DNA of 64,000 bases, taken from assembly GCF_007858255.1 (NCBI RefSeq), contig NZ_VFEU01000007.1:1-64000 (forward strand). The letters run 5' to 3'. A program made the translations under genes and the position numbers. Below, in pieces: positions 1 through 8,523 of the stretch. Within the stretch, counting starts at the first letter, position 1. Each line of letters starts with the position of its first letter. The stretch is from Pseudomonas rhodesiae. Lineage in GTDB: Bacteria > Pseudomonadota > Gammaproteobacteria > Pseudomonadales > Pseudomonadaceae. The notes under the pieces are model-generated. The model worked only from the letters and a program-made list of their open reading frames with translations, did no database searches and had not been told where the DNA came from.

Positions 1-3000
1 TCGTAGCCATAGCGCAGGGTGCCCCAGCCCTGGTGTTCGGCGGTGAGGCGGTTTTGGCGGTCGTACTCGTAGGCCAACGCCCAGTGGCCGTCGTCGACGC
101 TGAGGAGATTGCCCTGGCGGTCGTAGGTATATTCAACGACGCTGTCATCGGGCAGGATTTTTCGTACCAGGCGTCCGGCATGGTCGCGTTCGTAACGAGT
201 GACGAGCTGACTGCCGTCGTCGCCGTATTCGGTCTTTTCCTGCAGGTGGCCGTTGAGGTCGTAAACGTAAGCGGTGCGCTGCCCATCAAACCCGACTTCC
301 TGTTGGATCAGGCCGTTGGGGTGGTAGTCGAGCCGGTAGGTCTCGCCGACTTCGTTTTCAATTTCGGTGAGCAGTAATCGGGCGTTGTCATAGCGGTACT
401 GGACCTGAGTTCCATCGGCATTCAGGCGGCGGCTGATCAGGTGCAGGCCGTCGGCGTAGTCGTAGCGGGTGACGTGGCCGAGTTCATCGCGTTCGGCGGT
501 GATTTTTCCGTAGGGGTTGTAGCTGTATTCGCGGGTGGCACCGCCTGGCAGGGTCAGACGAGTCAGCCGACCCACAGCGTCCCACTGATACTGGGTCAGC
601 GCGCCGTGTTCATCTTCGCGCGCCACCTCGCGGCCCAGGTCGTCGTAGCGATAGCGCCTGATGCCGCCATTGGGCAACTGCTCCTCAACCAGTTGCCCGC
701 GCTCATTCCACACCAAGCGATGGCAGCTGTGATCCGGGTACCAGACCCCGGTCAGTTGCCCATGTTTGTTGTAGCTGTAGTCCGTGACATGCCCATCGGG
801 ATCGATGCTACGGGTGATATCGCCCTGGTCATTGCGCTCGTATTTCCAGACCGCTTGACCCCGGCGCACCACGCGTACGAAACCGTGGTCATGCTCGTAG
901 GTAGTGGGCTCATCTTCCCCAGGAAACAACGCCACCAAGCGTCCGGCTTCGTCGTACTGATACGCCGTCACCGCCCCCAGCGGGTCTTGCTCGACTGTCA
1001 GCCGGCCTTTTTCGTCGTAGGATTTGAAGTGTTGCGCGCCATCCGGATCGATGCGTTGCACCAATCGCGCACGGTCGTCGTGGACATAGATTTCCTGGCT
1101 GCCATCGGCGTTGTGCACCGTGACCTGGCCGTCATCGCCCCACACATAGCGCGTGTCCATCTGCGAGAAGCTGGCCCAGTGCCGCACACAGCGCGCCGCC
1201 TTGCCGGAGCGTTCCCACGCCCAGAAGAAACTCGCCCCACCGGCCAGGCCGCGTTCCACAATGACGTGCTGCTCGTCGTAGCGGTAGACCTCGCTCTCGC
1301 CGACGGCATTGGTCGCTGAGACCAGTCGGCCCAGGTCGTCATAGGTGTAGGAAACGACGTTCTGCTCAGTAATCCACTCGTAAGGCTCATAACCCTTAGC
1401 GCGCTGAATCTGATAATCCACCGCGACAATGCGCCCAGCCCCATAGCGCAGAAACAACGAGCGACCCACCCCGTTATCCACCCGCTCGATACGCCCGAGC
1501 ACATCGCGGAAAATTCGCAGGCGGTTGTCATACGCATCGCTGATCGCCGTCAGCACACCGTCGCGAAAGTGGTAGAACCGCGATGCCTGGGCCAGCACCA
1601 GCTCATCCGGCGAAGCGCCCAGATAGATCGCTGCTTCGGCCAGGCTATTGGTGATTGCCGGTCGCGCAACGGTGGGCATTGGAAACGAGATAGAGCGATT
1701 TTCATGGTCGGTCCAGACCACCGAATCGCCTGAAACCAGCAGCCGCTGCGCCAGCCCATGGCTCCAGCCAACCCCTAGCCCTACATCGACTTCCACCGCA
1801 CTGGTGCGATACAGCCGCGTCCACTCGAACGGCAACACCCCATCCAGAACACCGTCAGTCAGGGTCAGCAATTCCTCCCCGGTAACCATCGACACCGGGC
1901 AGCCATTGGTGACGGTTTTATCCGCAGAAGCCGCCGCATCGCCGTTCGGGTTTTTCCCCGAAACAGGTGCGTCGTCTACAGGCTCCTGCCGCACCAACAC
2001 CGTTCGCTGAGCCTTGCGACGAACCGCCGGCACCGCGTTCGTAACCACCTGCTCCCCAGCCTGCAACGGCGCAACCGGGACTGTCTTGATCGGCGTCGCC
2101 GCGCTGCCCAGCAGCAATGGCCTGGCCTCTGCGACATGGGGTTCCAGCCTGGGTCCCTTGAGGTGCTTGGCGAGCAACGCCAACAACGCTCGCGCCCGCG
2201 CGGATTTGATGCTGCTGAGCGTCTGAGCACCCAGGCGCAGTGCCACGCCCATGCCTGCTGTGGCCCAGATCAGCAGCAGATTGATCAGCACTTCCCCGGT
2301 CAGTTCGCCAACCAGTTCGTACATCTCGGGCGGCGGTAGCAGGCGCATCCAACTGACCATGGCTGCCAAGTAAATGAACAGCAGCGGCTCATCGCTGAGC
2401 ACCAGCAAACCCTGGGCAATCGCGTCGCTGCCGAGTGCCAGCAGCGCATCGAGTTCGGCCTGGGAGATGTAGGCCAAGAGCTTTTCGCTGTGGGCCTTGA
2501 GGTCCGATAGCAGCTCATACAACTGCGTGACGTTGTCCCACAGGTTGTACAGCGCCTTGGCCAAACCACTTGAAAACGCCATGCCCTGCATGGCGCTGCG
2601 CTCAAGCGCGGTGGCGTGGGAAAAATCGTCCCAGCGGGGTTTGAAGGTCTTTGCCCATTCATCGCGCAGGTCCGTTTCCAGCCCCGCGATCACCGCCTGA
2701 TAAGACGCATACAGCGCCTTGACGTGGTCCTGGGAAACGTTGGGATAAAAGGTGATCTGGTAGGCCTGGTCGCGGGTGCACTCCTTGAGTTCAAGAATGC
2801 CGCTGGGGCCGATGGTGTGATGCTGGGGCGCGCCCATCGTGCTGCCATCGGCGGCCAAGGCTTGAAGCATCACCGGCGTGTTGCCGATGGGGACGAAGCG
2901 GGTGCTTTCGAACAGGTGCACCAGGGTTAACGAGCCCTGGGCATCACACTGGGCAACAACCGCGTTGGGCTTTTTTGAAGAAACCGGTTCGACCAGCGCG

Positions 3001-3233
3001 ACGTCATCGCCGACTTTAAAGACCTGCTCCACCTGCAGGGCCGAGCCACTCCAGAAACTCTCGGCCCAGTCGTCGAAGGTGTTGAGGCAGTCGCGAAAAT
3101 CACGCAGGACGCCTTCGATGTCAGGCGCCTTGGGGTCCATGGGGGCCAGGACGAAGCTGGCGATGACCGGAATCAAGAGACAGCCCTGTCGAGCAGGGCC
3201 ATAAAAGCGGAGTGCATCAGCGATCCCTCGCAC
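1..3233 (-). CDS. Rhs/YD-repeat protein, N-terminal part (C-terminus beyond left edge)
   Basis: One uninterrupted frame of about 1077 codons runs leftward off the window. From the GTG at 3233 there is a short N-terminal hydrophobic stretch (residues about 19-33), a region of about 400 residues with another hydrophobic segment near residue 314, then a DUF6531-like block around residue 440 (NGCPVSMVTGEE, then a PFEWTRLYRTS motif). From about residue 620 there are repeated YD units such as YTYDDLGRLVSATN, YQYDEAGRLVAL and YRYDDLGREVARE. Rhs proteins form a hollow shell around a C-terminal toxin and are often delivered by type VI secretion; the toxin and immunity gene would lie outside the window. 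No PAAR domain is seen at the N-terminus. The start is uncertain: GTG 3233, TTG 3176 or ATG 3140 are all in frame and none has a strong ribosome site. The family is clear; the effector role is inferred. Confidence 0.88.
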   Translation of the reverse strand, partial: MRGIADALRFYGPARQGCLLIPVIASFVLAPMDPKAPDIEGVLRDFRDCLNTFDDWAESFWSGSALQVEQVFKVGDDVALVEPVSSKKPNAVVAQCDAQGSLTLVHLFESTRFVPIGNTPVMLQALAADGSTMGAPQHHTIGPSGILELKECTRDQAYQITFYPNVSQDHVKALYASYQAVIAGLETDLRDEWAKTFKPRWDDFSHATALERSAMQGMAFSSGLAKALYNLWDNVTQLYELLSDLKAHSEKLLAYISQAELDALLALGSDAIAQGLLVLSDEPLLFIYLAAMVSWMRLLPPPEMYELVGELTGEVLINLLLIWATAGMGVALRLGAQTLSSIKSARARALLALLAKHLKGPRLEPHVAEARPLLLGSAATPIKTVPVAPLQAGEQVVTNAVPAVRRKAQRTVLVRQEPVDDAPVSGKNPNGDAAASADKTVTNGCPVSMVTGEELLTLTDGVLDGVLPFEWTRLYRTSAVEVDVGLGVGWSHGLAQRLLVSGDSVVWTDHENRSISFPMPTVARPAITNSLAEAAIYLGASPDELVLAQASRFYHFRDGVLTAISDAYDNRLRIFRDVLGRIERVDNGVGRSLFLRYGAGRIVAVDYQIQRAKGYEPYEWITEQNVVSYTYDDLGRLVSATNAVGESEVYRYDEQHVIVERGLAGGASFFWAWERSGKAARCVRHWASFSQMDTRYVWGDDGQVTVHNADGSQEIYVHDDRARLVQRIDPDGAQHFKSYDEKGRLTVEQDPLGAVTAYQYDEAGRLVALFPGEDEPTTYEHDHGFVRVVRRGQAVWKYERNDQGDITRSIDPDGHVTDYSYNKHGQLTGVWYPDHSCHRLVWNERGQLVEEQLPNGGIRRYRYDDLGREVAREDEHGALTQYQWDAVGRLTRLTLPGGATREYSYNPYGKITAERDELGHVTRYDYADGLHLISRRLNADGTQVQYRYDNARLLLTEIENEVGETYRLDYHPNGLIQQEVGFDGQRTAYVYDLNGHLQEKTEYGDDGSQLVTRYERDHAGRLVRKILPDDSVVEYTYDRQGNLLSVDDGHWALAYEYDRQNRLTAEHQGWGTLRYGY

Positions 3234-3374
3234 TGAATGATCAGGCGAGAGACTTTGGAGGGATTATCAGAGCAAAGAAGTCGGCGTTATTCGCCGGCAG
3301 GGTGAGGACGTTTCGCCAAAAGCGCGGGCAAACCGTGGGGTTGCTGTAGGGATAGGATTACAGCTTGAACAGTC

Positions 3375-4856
3375 CTACAGCTTCAGTTGCCCAATCGCCT
3401 TGCTCAACTCCCCAGCCAAGGTGGCCAGGTCATTGCTGGTGGTGGCAGAGCCCACTGTCTGTTGCACGGTGTTTTCGGTTACGTCACGGATGCTGACCAC
3501 CGCGCGGTTCATCTCTTCAGCAACGTGGCTCTGCTGCTCGGCCGCGACGGCGATCTGAGTGTTGCTCTCGCGCATCTGCGCCACGGCGTCGGTGATTTCG
3601 GCAAGGGCGCCAGCGGCGTCCTGGGCCTGTTGCACACAGTCGTCGGCCTTGAATGAGCTTTCCTGCATAAAGTCCACCGCATCGCGGGTGCCGGCCTGCA
3701 AGGCCGAAACCATGCGGGTGATTTCATCGGTGGAGCTTTGCACGCGTTTGGCCAGGTTGCGCACTTCGTCGGCGACCACGGCGAAACCGCGGCCCATTTC
3801 ACCGGCGCGGGCGGCCTCGATGGCGGCGTTGAGGGCCAGCAGGTTGGTCTGTTCGGCGATGCTGTGGATCACGCTGACCACGCCGTTGATTTTCTGGCTG
3901 TCTTCGGCGAGTTTCTGGATCATTTCCGCGGTTTGCTGCACACCGGTAGACAGCCCGGCGATCGAGCGTTGCACACGGGTGACTACTTCGCGGCCGCTGC
4001 CGGCCAGGGTATCGGCGGTTTTGGACAGGTCGCGGGTAGCGCCGGCGTGCTGGGCAATGTGGTGCACGGTAGCGGTCATTTCATTGATCGCGGTGGCGGC
4101 CTGGTCGGTTTCGCTTTGCTGGCCGAGCATGCCGTGCTGCACATCGTTCATGCTGCTGGCCAGGCGCGCGGCACCTTCGTCGAGCAACCGGGCGGTGCTC
4201 GCGACAGTGTTGACCACCCGCTGGTAGCCGGCCTGCATGGCGTTGAACGCGCTGGCCATCTGGCCGACTTCATCTTTGCACGCCAATGGCACACGGGCCG
4301 ACAGGTCGCCGGTTTTCTCCACATGCAGCATCACGTCCTTGAGGGTGTTGAGCTGGCTTAGCAGGAAGCGGATCAACAACTGCGAGGCGCACAGCATCGC
4401 CAGCATCAGGATCAACACCGCTGCGGCGTACTGGGTAAAGCGCTCGCTGAACACCTGGCTGAAGCTGGGGGCGTAGGCGAGTGCGGCGATTTGTTGGCCG
4501 TCCGCGCGGGCGACAACTTGCGCCCCCGCCAGAACATTCTCACCGAACAACGGCATAGGATTGAGTTCGACCCAGCCGCTGGCGCTGTTCAGGGCTGACA
4601 GATCCTGGTCGGCCAGTTGTGGGGCTTGGCCGCGCGGGAACGTCAGCCACATCTCGCCCTTGGGCAACGCCTTATCGGCCGGCCAGGCGCTGAGCAATTG
4701 CGCCTGGGCCTGCGCCGACGCGTAGGATTGCGCGGTGCGGGCCTGCTGTTCGAGGTGTACGGCGTACAGCACCAGCAGCAGGGTGGTGACAAAGGCGACC
4801 GCGTTAACGGCCCAGAATTTGTATTTCAGCGAGATATTGCTAAGCCAGGCACCCAT
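3375..4856 (-). CDS. methyl-accepting chemotaxis protein
   Basis: Membrane chemoreceptor of about 493 residues. It has a transmembrane segment near residues 14-35 ([18 protein letters not shown]), a periplasmic part of about 130 residues, a second membrane segment near 165-190, a HAMP linker and a long cytoplasmic signalling domain. That domain holds the conserved hairpin tip ([19 protein letters not shown], followed by [15 protein letters not shown]), which binds CheA and CheW. The frame is open up to an ATG at 4943, but the ATG at 4856 ([15 protein letters not shown]) puts a normal cytoplasmic N-terminus before the first membrane helix and is preferred. The periplasmic domain is short and its ligand cannot be read from sequence. 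It is an orphan receptor with no che genes beside it. Confidence 0.93.
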   Translation of the reverse strand: MGAWLSNISLKYKFWAVNAVAFVTTLLLVLYAVHLEQQARTAQSYASAQAQAQLLSAWPADKALPKGEMWLTFPRGQAPQLADQDLSALNSASGWVELNPMPLFGENVLAGAQVVARADGQQIAALAYAPSFSQVFSERFTQYAAAVLILMLAMLCASQLLIRFLLSQLNTLKDVMLHVEKTGDLSARVPLACKDEVGQMASAFNAMQAGYQRVVNTVASTARLLDEGAARLASSMNDVQHGMLGQQSETDQAATAINEMTATVHHIAQHAGATRDLSKTADTLAGSGREVVTRVQRSIAGLSTGVQQTAEMIQKLAEDSQKINGVVSVIHSIAEQTNLLALNAAIEAARAGEMGRGFAVVADEVRNLAKRVQSSTDEITRMVSALQAGTRDAVDFMQESSFKADDCVQQAQDAAGALAEITDAVAQMRESNTQIAVAAEQQSHVAEEMNRAVVSIRDVTENTVQQTVGSATTSNDLATLAGELSKAIGQLKL

Positions 4857-4952
4857 GGAAGGTTTTCTCTGATAGCGAAAGCAGCATTGGCAAGGTGCCA
4901 GTATTGTGCCTTTATCATAAAAAACCCTTTTGACATGGGTCAATGCGCCGCA

Positions 4953-5759
4953 TCAATCCAGATTGGGCAACCCAAAAAACCGACGGGCGCAGGCGGTGCT
5001 GTGTAAGGCCAGGTCCTCTACGCTTTCCTGGCGGTGCAGGGCGACTTCACGCAGCACTTCCACGAGATAGGCTGGTTCGTTGCGGCCATTTTTCGGTTTG
5101 GGGCGCAGCGTGCGTGGTAACAGATAAGGCGCGTCGCTCTCCAGCATCAGACGTCCTCGGGGGATTTCTCCGACGAGCGGGTGCAAATGGGTCCCACGGC
5201 GTTCGTCGCAGATCCAACCGGTAACGCCAATGTGCAAATCGAGGTCGAGATAGCTGAACAGTGCCTGCTGTTCGCCAGTGAAGCAATGCACCACGGCGGC
5301 GGTGAGGTGGTCGCGGTAGTCCTTGAGGATTTCCAACAGGCGCTGGTTAGCATCACGTTCATGTAGGAACACTGGCAGTTTCAGCTCTGCGGCCAGGGCC
5401 AGGTGAGCTTCCAGCACTTTTTCCTGTTGCGGGCGCGGGGAGAAATCCCGATTGAAATCCAACCCGCATTCGCCGACGGCACGCACCCGGGGCTCACTGA
5501 GCAAAGCACGCAGACGCTGAGCGCTGTCACCGTTCCAGTCACTGGCGGAGTGGGGGTGAATGCCCGCCGTGCTGAAGAGGCGTTGGCCGTTTTGATCGAG
5601 TTTTACGCACAGGTCCAGGGCCTGTTCGCTACCTTCGACACTGGTGCCGGTGAGCACTAATTGCTGCACGCCGGCGGCATAGGCGCGGTCGAGAACGGCC
5701 TGGTGTTTATCGTCGAAACTGGCATTGGTCAGGTTGACGCCGATATCAATGAGCTGCAT
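4953..5759 (-). CDS. tatD: TatD family metal-dependent DNase
   Basis: 268-residue TIM-barrel hydrolase closely resembling E. coli TatD. It opens [15 protein letters not shown] and contains the family blocks [55 protein letters not shown] and [12 protein letters not shown]. These supply the His, Glu and Asp metal ligands. TatD enzymes are 3'-5' exonucleases or DNA-repair nucleases in the cytoplasm; no tat translocase genes are nearby. The gene is transcribed away from the MltF-like gene. Length and motifs fit the family, so the symbol is fairly safe. Confidence 0.92.
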   Translation of the reverse strand: MQLIDIGVNLTNASFDDKHQAVLDRAYAAGVQQLVLTGTSVEGSEQALDLCVKLDQNGQRLFSTAGIHPHSASDWNGDSAQRLRALLSEPRVRAVGECGLDFNRDFSPRPQQEKVLEAHLALAAELKLPVFLHERDANQRLLEILKDYRDHLTAAVVHCFTGEQQALFSYLDLDLHIGVTGWICDERRGTHLHPLVGEIPRGRLMLESDAPYLLPRTLRPKPKNGRNEPAYLVEVLREVALHRQESVEDLALHSTACARRFFGLPNLD

Positions 5760-5993
5760 GGTGCTATCTCCGCCTGCGGCCGGAAAGCATATCAGAGCTG
5801 TAGATTTATAAGAAAAACCAAGAACTACAACGGTTTATAGCTGTCTTTGAACGTTGCGACCGACATGGCTGATGGCTAAATGCCTTGTCCATGCTTGAGT
5901 TGCGCGCGAAGCCTGCGCTGAAAGCGCTCTGTTTCTGACTCCCAGCTCCTCGTTTTTCCGAGGGTGTTGACCAGTATTCTTTCCGGAGAGCGG

Positions 5994-7412
5994 ATGATCC
6001 GACCCTCGGCGTTATTAATGTTATGCCTCACGCTGCTGCCGATGGCGGCGGTCGCGCGTCTGGACGGGCCACTGGAAGTGACCAAACCCAGCAAAGTCCG
6101 CGATCTGGCGGAGATTCGCTCAAGTCGCACCTTGCGCGTACTGGTCAACCAGAGCCGTAACAGTTCCGGCGAAGTGCAGGGGCAGGCCATTGGTGTCGAA
6201 TACCATCGCCTGCGTGCGTTCGAGCAATACCTCAATGGCCATGCCCGCGATGGTCAGGAGATCAATCTCAAGATCATTCCCAAAGCCAAGGATCAGTTGC
6301 TCGCCGCGCTGGCCCGTGGTGAAGGCGATCTGGTGGCCCCCGGTGAACTGCTGGATATAAACACGGCCCACAAGATCGTCACCAGCGACCCGATTATCAG
6401 CGACGTGCCGCTATGGTTGGTGGGGGTCAAGGGTGAACGGCGGTTTACCAGGCTGGAGCAGTTGTCCGGTCGCACCCTGGCGCTGACCACTGGCAGTGCG
6501 GCGGCGGATGCTGTCAGCCAGGTCAATCAAAAACTGGCCCTGCACAAACAGCCACCGATCAAGGTGGAGTGGGTGGATCCAACGCTGGCCGTGGAGGATG
6601 TGTTGGAGATGGTCCAGGCAGGGATTTTCCATCTGACCATCGTTGAAAAACCCATAGCCGAGCGCTGGTCGAAGATCCTGCCCAAGTTGCGCTTCGATAA
6701 GCAGGTCGCGATCACGTCGCTCGGTGACGAGTTCTGGTTTGTGCGCCAGGATGCATCGATACTGCGCGCCAGTATCGACCGATTCCTCAAGACCTATCGC
6801 ACCCCTGCGGACCGGGATGTGGCGTTCCAGCGCATCTACCGTCGTCTCTACCAGGTGCGCAATCCGCTGGCCCGCATCGATCGCCAGCGTCTGGAGAAAC
6901 TGCGCCCGGTCCTGCAAAAGCACGCTGAGGAGCAAGGCATGGACTGGCTGAATTTGGCGGCGTTGGCGTTCAAAGAGTCGGCCCTTGACCCGAGCGCTCG
7001 AAACAGCGGCGGCCCCACCGGGCTGATGCAGATCACGCCATCGGCGGCACAGCGTGTGGGCGTCAACAATATCGAAACGCTCGACAGCAACGTGCAGGCC
7101 AGTGCGCGGTATCTGACGATGATTCGTCGCAAATTCTTCGCCAGCCCCAAGCTCAACGAGCGCGAGCGCATGGCGTTTGTGCTGGCAGCCTACAACATGG
7201 GGCCCGAGCGCGTTCAGGGCATGCGCACCGAGGCCAAGCGCCGCGGGCTCAACCCCAATCAGTGGTTTTTTCAGGTGGAGCGCATCGCCATGGAGCAAGT
7301 CGGGATGAGCGCAGTCGGCTATGTGAATAGTGTCAATAAGTACTATTTGGCATTCGACCGCGAACGAGAGTCTCTGGAGCCAGTGGCCACCAAAATCGCG
7401 TCACGAAAGTAA
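5994..7412 (+). CDS. MltF-like membrane-bound lytic transglycosylase with solute-binding domain
   Basis: 472-residue envelope protein. The start ATG at 5994 follows GGAGAGCGG at 5 bases, better than the GTG at 5964, and yields a signal peptide (MIRPSALLMLCLTLLPMAAVA). Residues about 40-290 form a family 3 periplasmic solute-binding domain (SRTLRVLVNQSRN, LAALARGEGDLVAPG, FWFVRQD). Residues about 310-450 form an SLT/GH23 lytic transglycosylase domain with the catalytic glutamate in AFKESALDPSARN, followed by GPTGLMQITPSAAQRVG and VLAAYNMGPERV. The architecture is that of MltF (YfhD), which cleaves peptidoglycan to 1,6-anhydromuropeptides. It may be a paralog rather than MltF itself, because the purL neighbour usual for mltF is absent. 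Confidence 0.9.
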   Translation: MIRPSALLMLCLTLLPMAAVARLDGPLEVTKPSKVRDLAEIRSSRTLRVLVNQSRNSSGEVQGQAIGVEYHRLRAFEQYLNGHARDGQEINLKIIPKAKDQLLAALARGEGDLVAPGELLDINTAHKIVTSDPIISDVPLWLVGVKGERRFTRLEQLSGRTLALTTGSAAADAVSQVNQKLALHKQPPIKVEWVDPTLAVEDVLEMVQAGIFHLTIVEKPIAERWSKILPKLRFDKQVAITSLGDEFWFVRQDASILRASIDRFLKTYRTPADRDVAFQRIYRRLYQVRNPLARIDRQRLEKLRPVLQKHAEEQGMDWLNLAALAFKESALDPSARNSGGPTGLMQITPSAAQRVGVNNIETLDSNVQASARYLTMIRRKFFASPKLNERERMAFVLAAYNMGPERVQGMRTEAKRRGLNPNQWFFQVERIAMEQVGMSAVGYVNSVNKYYLAFDRERESLEPVATKIASRK

Positions 7413-7425
7413 TCGATTTTGTAGA

Positions 7426-7475
7426 TATTAATCAGGCATTTTTTGCGCTTTTATCATCCTCTAAACTGATTAATA
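7426..7475. repeat. perfect 10-bp inverted repeat upstream of the DoxX gene
   Basis: TATTAATCAG at 7426-7435 and CTGATTAATA at 7466-7475 are exact reverse complements separated by 30 bases in an AT-rich promoter-sized region. The right arm overlaps a plausible -10 (TAATATAG) for the DoxX gene at 7516. The arrangement suits a dimeric regulator binding two half sites about four helical turns apart, or a cruciform or RNA hairpin. No regulator is identified. Confidence 0.5.
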
Positions 7476-7515
7476 TAGCGGCCAACCAACCTCTACTTCG
7501 AAAAGGATGTACGCC

Positions 7516-7950
7516 ATGAGCCCACTTATCAAAAGCCTTCTGTCCACCCGCGCCGGTTATGGCCTGACGATTCTACGTATCGTCGTTGGCATCATCTTCG
7601 CCGCCCACGGTTCGCAAAAACTCTTTGGCTGGTTTGGTGGCTACGGTCTGGCGGGCACTGCCCAGTGGATGGAAAGCATTGGCCTGGCGCCGGGTACGCT
7701 GATGGCACTGCTGTCGGGCGGTACTGAGTTCTTCGCAGGCCTGGCGCTGATCATTGGTTTGCTGGTGCGTCCGGCGGCGCTGGGCTTGACCATCCTAACG
7801 CTGGTAGCGATCTTCTCGGTGCATATCCATAACGGTCTGTTCATGGCCAACAACGGTTATGAATTTGCCTTGGCCTTGCTGGGCGGCACACTGGCGGTGT
7901 TGCTGGAAGGTGCTGGCAAGCTCTCTGCCGACCGCGCCATCGCCAACTGA
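7516..7950 (+). CDS. DoxX family membrane protein
   Basis: 144-residue integral membrane protein with four predicted helices. These are around ILRIVVGIIFAAHGSQKLF, MALLSGGTEFFAGLALIIG, ALGLTILTLVAIFSVHI and FALALLGGTLAVLLEGAG. The N-terminal helix carries the HGSQKLFGWFGG block typical of the DoxX/DoxD and YphA group. The ATG at 7516 (MSPLIKSLL) is preferred over 7507, because AAAAGGATG ends too close to 7507. Family members have been linked to thiosulfate:quinone oxidoreductases and oxidative-stress complexes, but the substrate here is unknown. It is a single-gene unit ending in a strong terminator at 7969. Confidence 0.88.
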   Translation: MSPLIKSLLSTRAGYGLTILRIVVGIIFAAHGSQKLFGWFGGYGLAGTAQWMESIGLAPGTLMALLSGGTEFFAGLALIIGLLVRPAALGLTILTLVAIFSVHIHNGLFMANNGYEFALALLGGTLAVLLEGAGKLSADRAIAN

Positions 7951-7968
7951 CTGACTGGCAACGCTCTG

Positions 7969-7996
7969 AAAAGGCCCACGCATGCGTGGGCCTTTT
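7969..7996. terminator. rho-independent terminator after the DoxX gene (perfect palindrome)
   Basis: A perfect 28-bp palindrome with arms AAAAGGCCCACGCA and TGCGTGGGCCTTTT lies 18 bases after the stop codon. The T run on either strand lets it work in both directions. Confidence 0.85.
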
Positions 7997-8011
7997 CGTT
8001 GCCGGCGATTC

Positions 8012-8041
8012 TTGACATCGCCCCACCGGCTTCTCTAGGAT
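8012..8041 (+). promoter_or_regulatory. sigma70-type promoter driving the structured leader
   Basis: TTGACA at 8012-8017, an 18-base spacer and TAGGAT at 8036-8041 make a near-consensus promoter directly after the DoxX terminator. Transcription would begin near 8048, just before the SAM-II-like element, and give a leader of about 160 nt before the ATG at 8211. Confidence 0.72.
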
Positions 8042-8050
8042 GCCGTTCAT

Positions 8051-8160
8051 GCGCCGATTTAAACAGCTAATTGCGGGGCGCCACTGGGACTCAATGCAGC
8101 CCGACAGAAGCGTGTTCTCCCTTGCGAGATACCTTCGAAATACCGCTAAAGCGCTGGTTC
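8051..8160 (+). promoter_or_regulatory. candidate SAM-II-like riboswitch leader
   Basis: The leader reproduces, in order, the sequence elements of the SAM-II aptamer as I remember it. P1 is GCGCC (8051-8055) pairing with GGCGC (8077-8081). GATTTAA (8056-8062) follows P1 directly. CAGC (8064-8067) sits where the pseudoknot strand belongs. TTGC (8071-8074) is two bases before the P1 3' strand. GCTAAA (8145-8150) is followed at two bases by GCTG (8153-8156), which can pair with CAGC to close the pseudoknot. Unlike compact SAM-II RNAs, about 60 nt are inserted between P1 and GCTAAA. Downstream, TGCCTC (8166-8171) can pair with GAGGCA (8192-8197) and hide a purine-rich stretch before the start codon. 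The class assignment is inference from motif order and spacing. Confidence 0.55.
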
Positions 8161-8210
8161 GGTGTTGCCTCTCACCTGCCCGCAGACTTTTGAGGCAGAG
8201 ACACGACACG

Positions 8211-8519
8211 ATGAATGCACTACGCCCTCTGATACGCCTGGCTCCGATCACTGCGGACCTCACGCAACGCAATCCGAAAATCCTTCTAGGTGGCAAGCAC
8301 CAGCCGACATTATTGCGTTATCTGGACGGCTGGCCGCGTCGTACTGGGCGGCCCTCCGCTTTCCTGATTCAGTTCGTTGAAGACGGCGACTCCCTCGCTA
8401 GGTTTGCCAGTGACAGCTTCGATCTCGCGGTCATTCAGGCCCCCAGTGCCGATAACGCTGAAGAAGTCATCCGTCAATTGACTCGGATCGCCCGTCAGGG
8501 GTTGATTGCGCGGCGGTAA
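8211..8519 (+). CDS. small protein of unknown function, methyltransferase-like C-terminus
   Basis: 102-residue cytoplasmic protein starting MNALRPLIRLAPI. No signal peptide or membrane helix is seen. The last 50 residues (DSLARFASDSFDLAVIQAP, then EEVIRQLTRIARQGLI) resemble the motif IV to C-terminal part of class I SAM-dependent methyltransferases such as MetW. The SAM-binding glycine loop is absent, so catalysis is doubtful. The frame is open back to 8040, but that extension overlaps the structured leader. ATG 8211 follows GAGGCAGAGAC, although the purine stretch sits rather far upstream (about 13 bases). The gene has its own promoter and leader and ends 4 bases before the convergent Gld operon. 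Confidence 0.6.
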   Translation: MNALRPLIRLAPITADLTQRNPKILLGGKHQPTLLRYLDGWPRRTGRPSAFLIQFVEDGDSLARFASDSFDLAVIQAPSADNAEEVIRQLTRIARQGLIARR

Positions 8520-8523
8520 GTAG

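Noticed and set aside
441..1319. Open frame of 292 codons on the plus strand
   Set aside because: It is antisense to the continuous Rhs frame, lacks a ribosome site and reads as low-complexity Val/Ala-rich sequence.
998..2662. Several minus-strand fragments suggesting a broken Rhs gene
   Set aside because: They are in other frames. The correct frame is open from 3233 to the edge with proper YD repeats, so no frameshift is needed.
6411..7298. 295-codon minus-strand frame
   Set aside because: It is antisense to the lytic transglycosylase gene, which has clear catalytic motifs.
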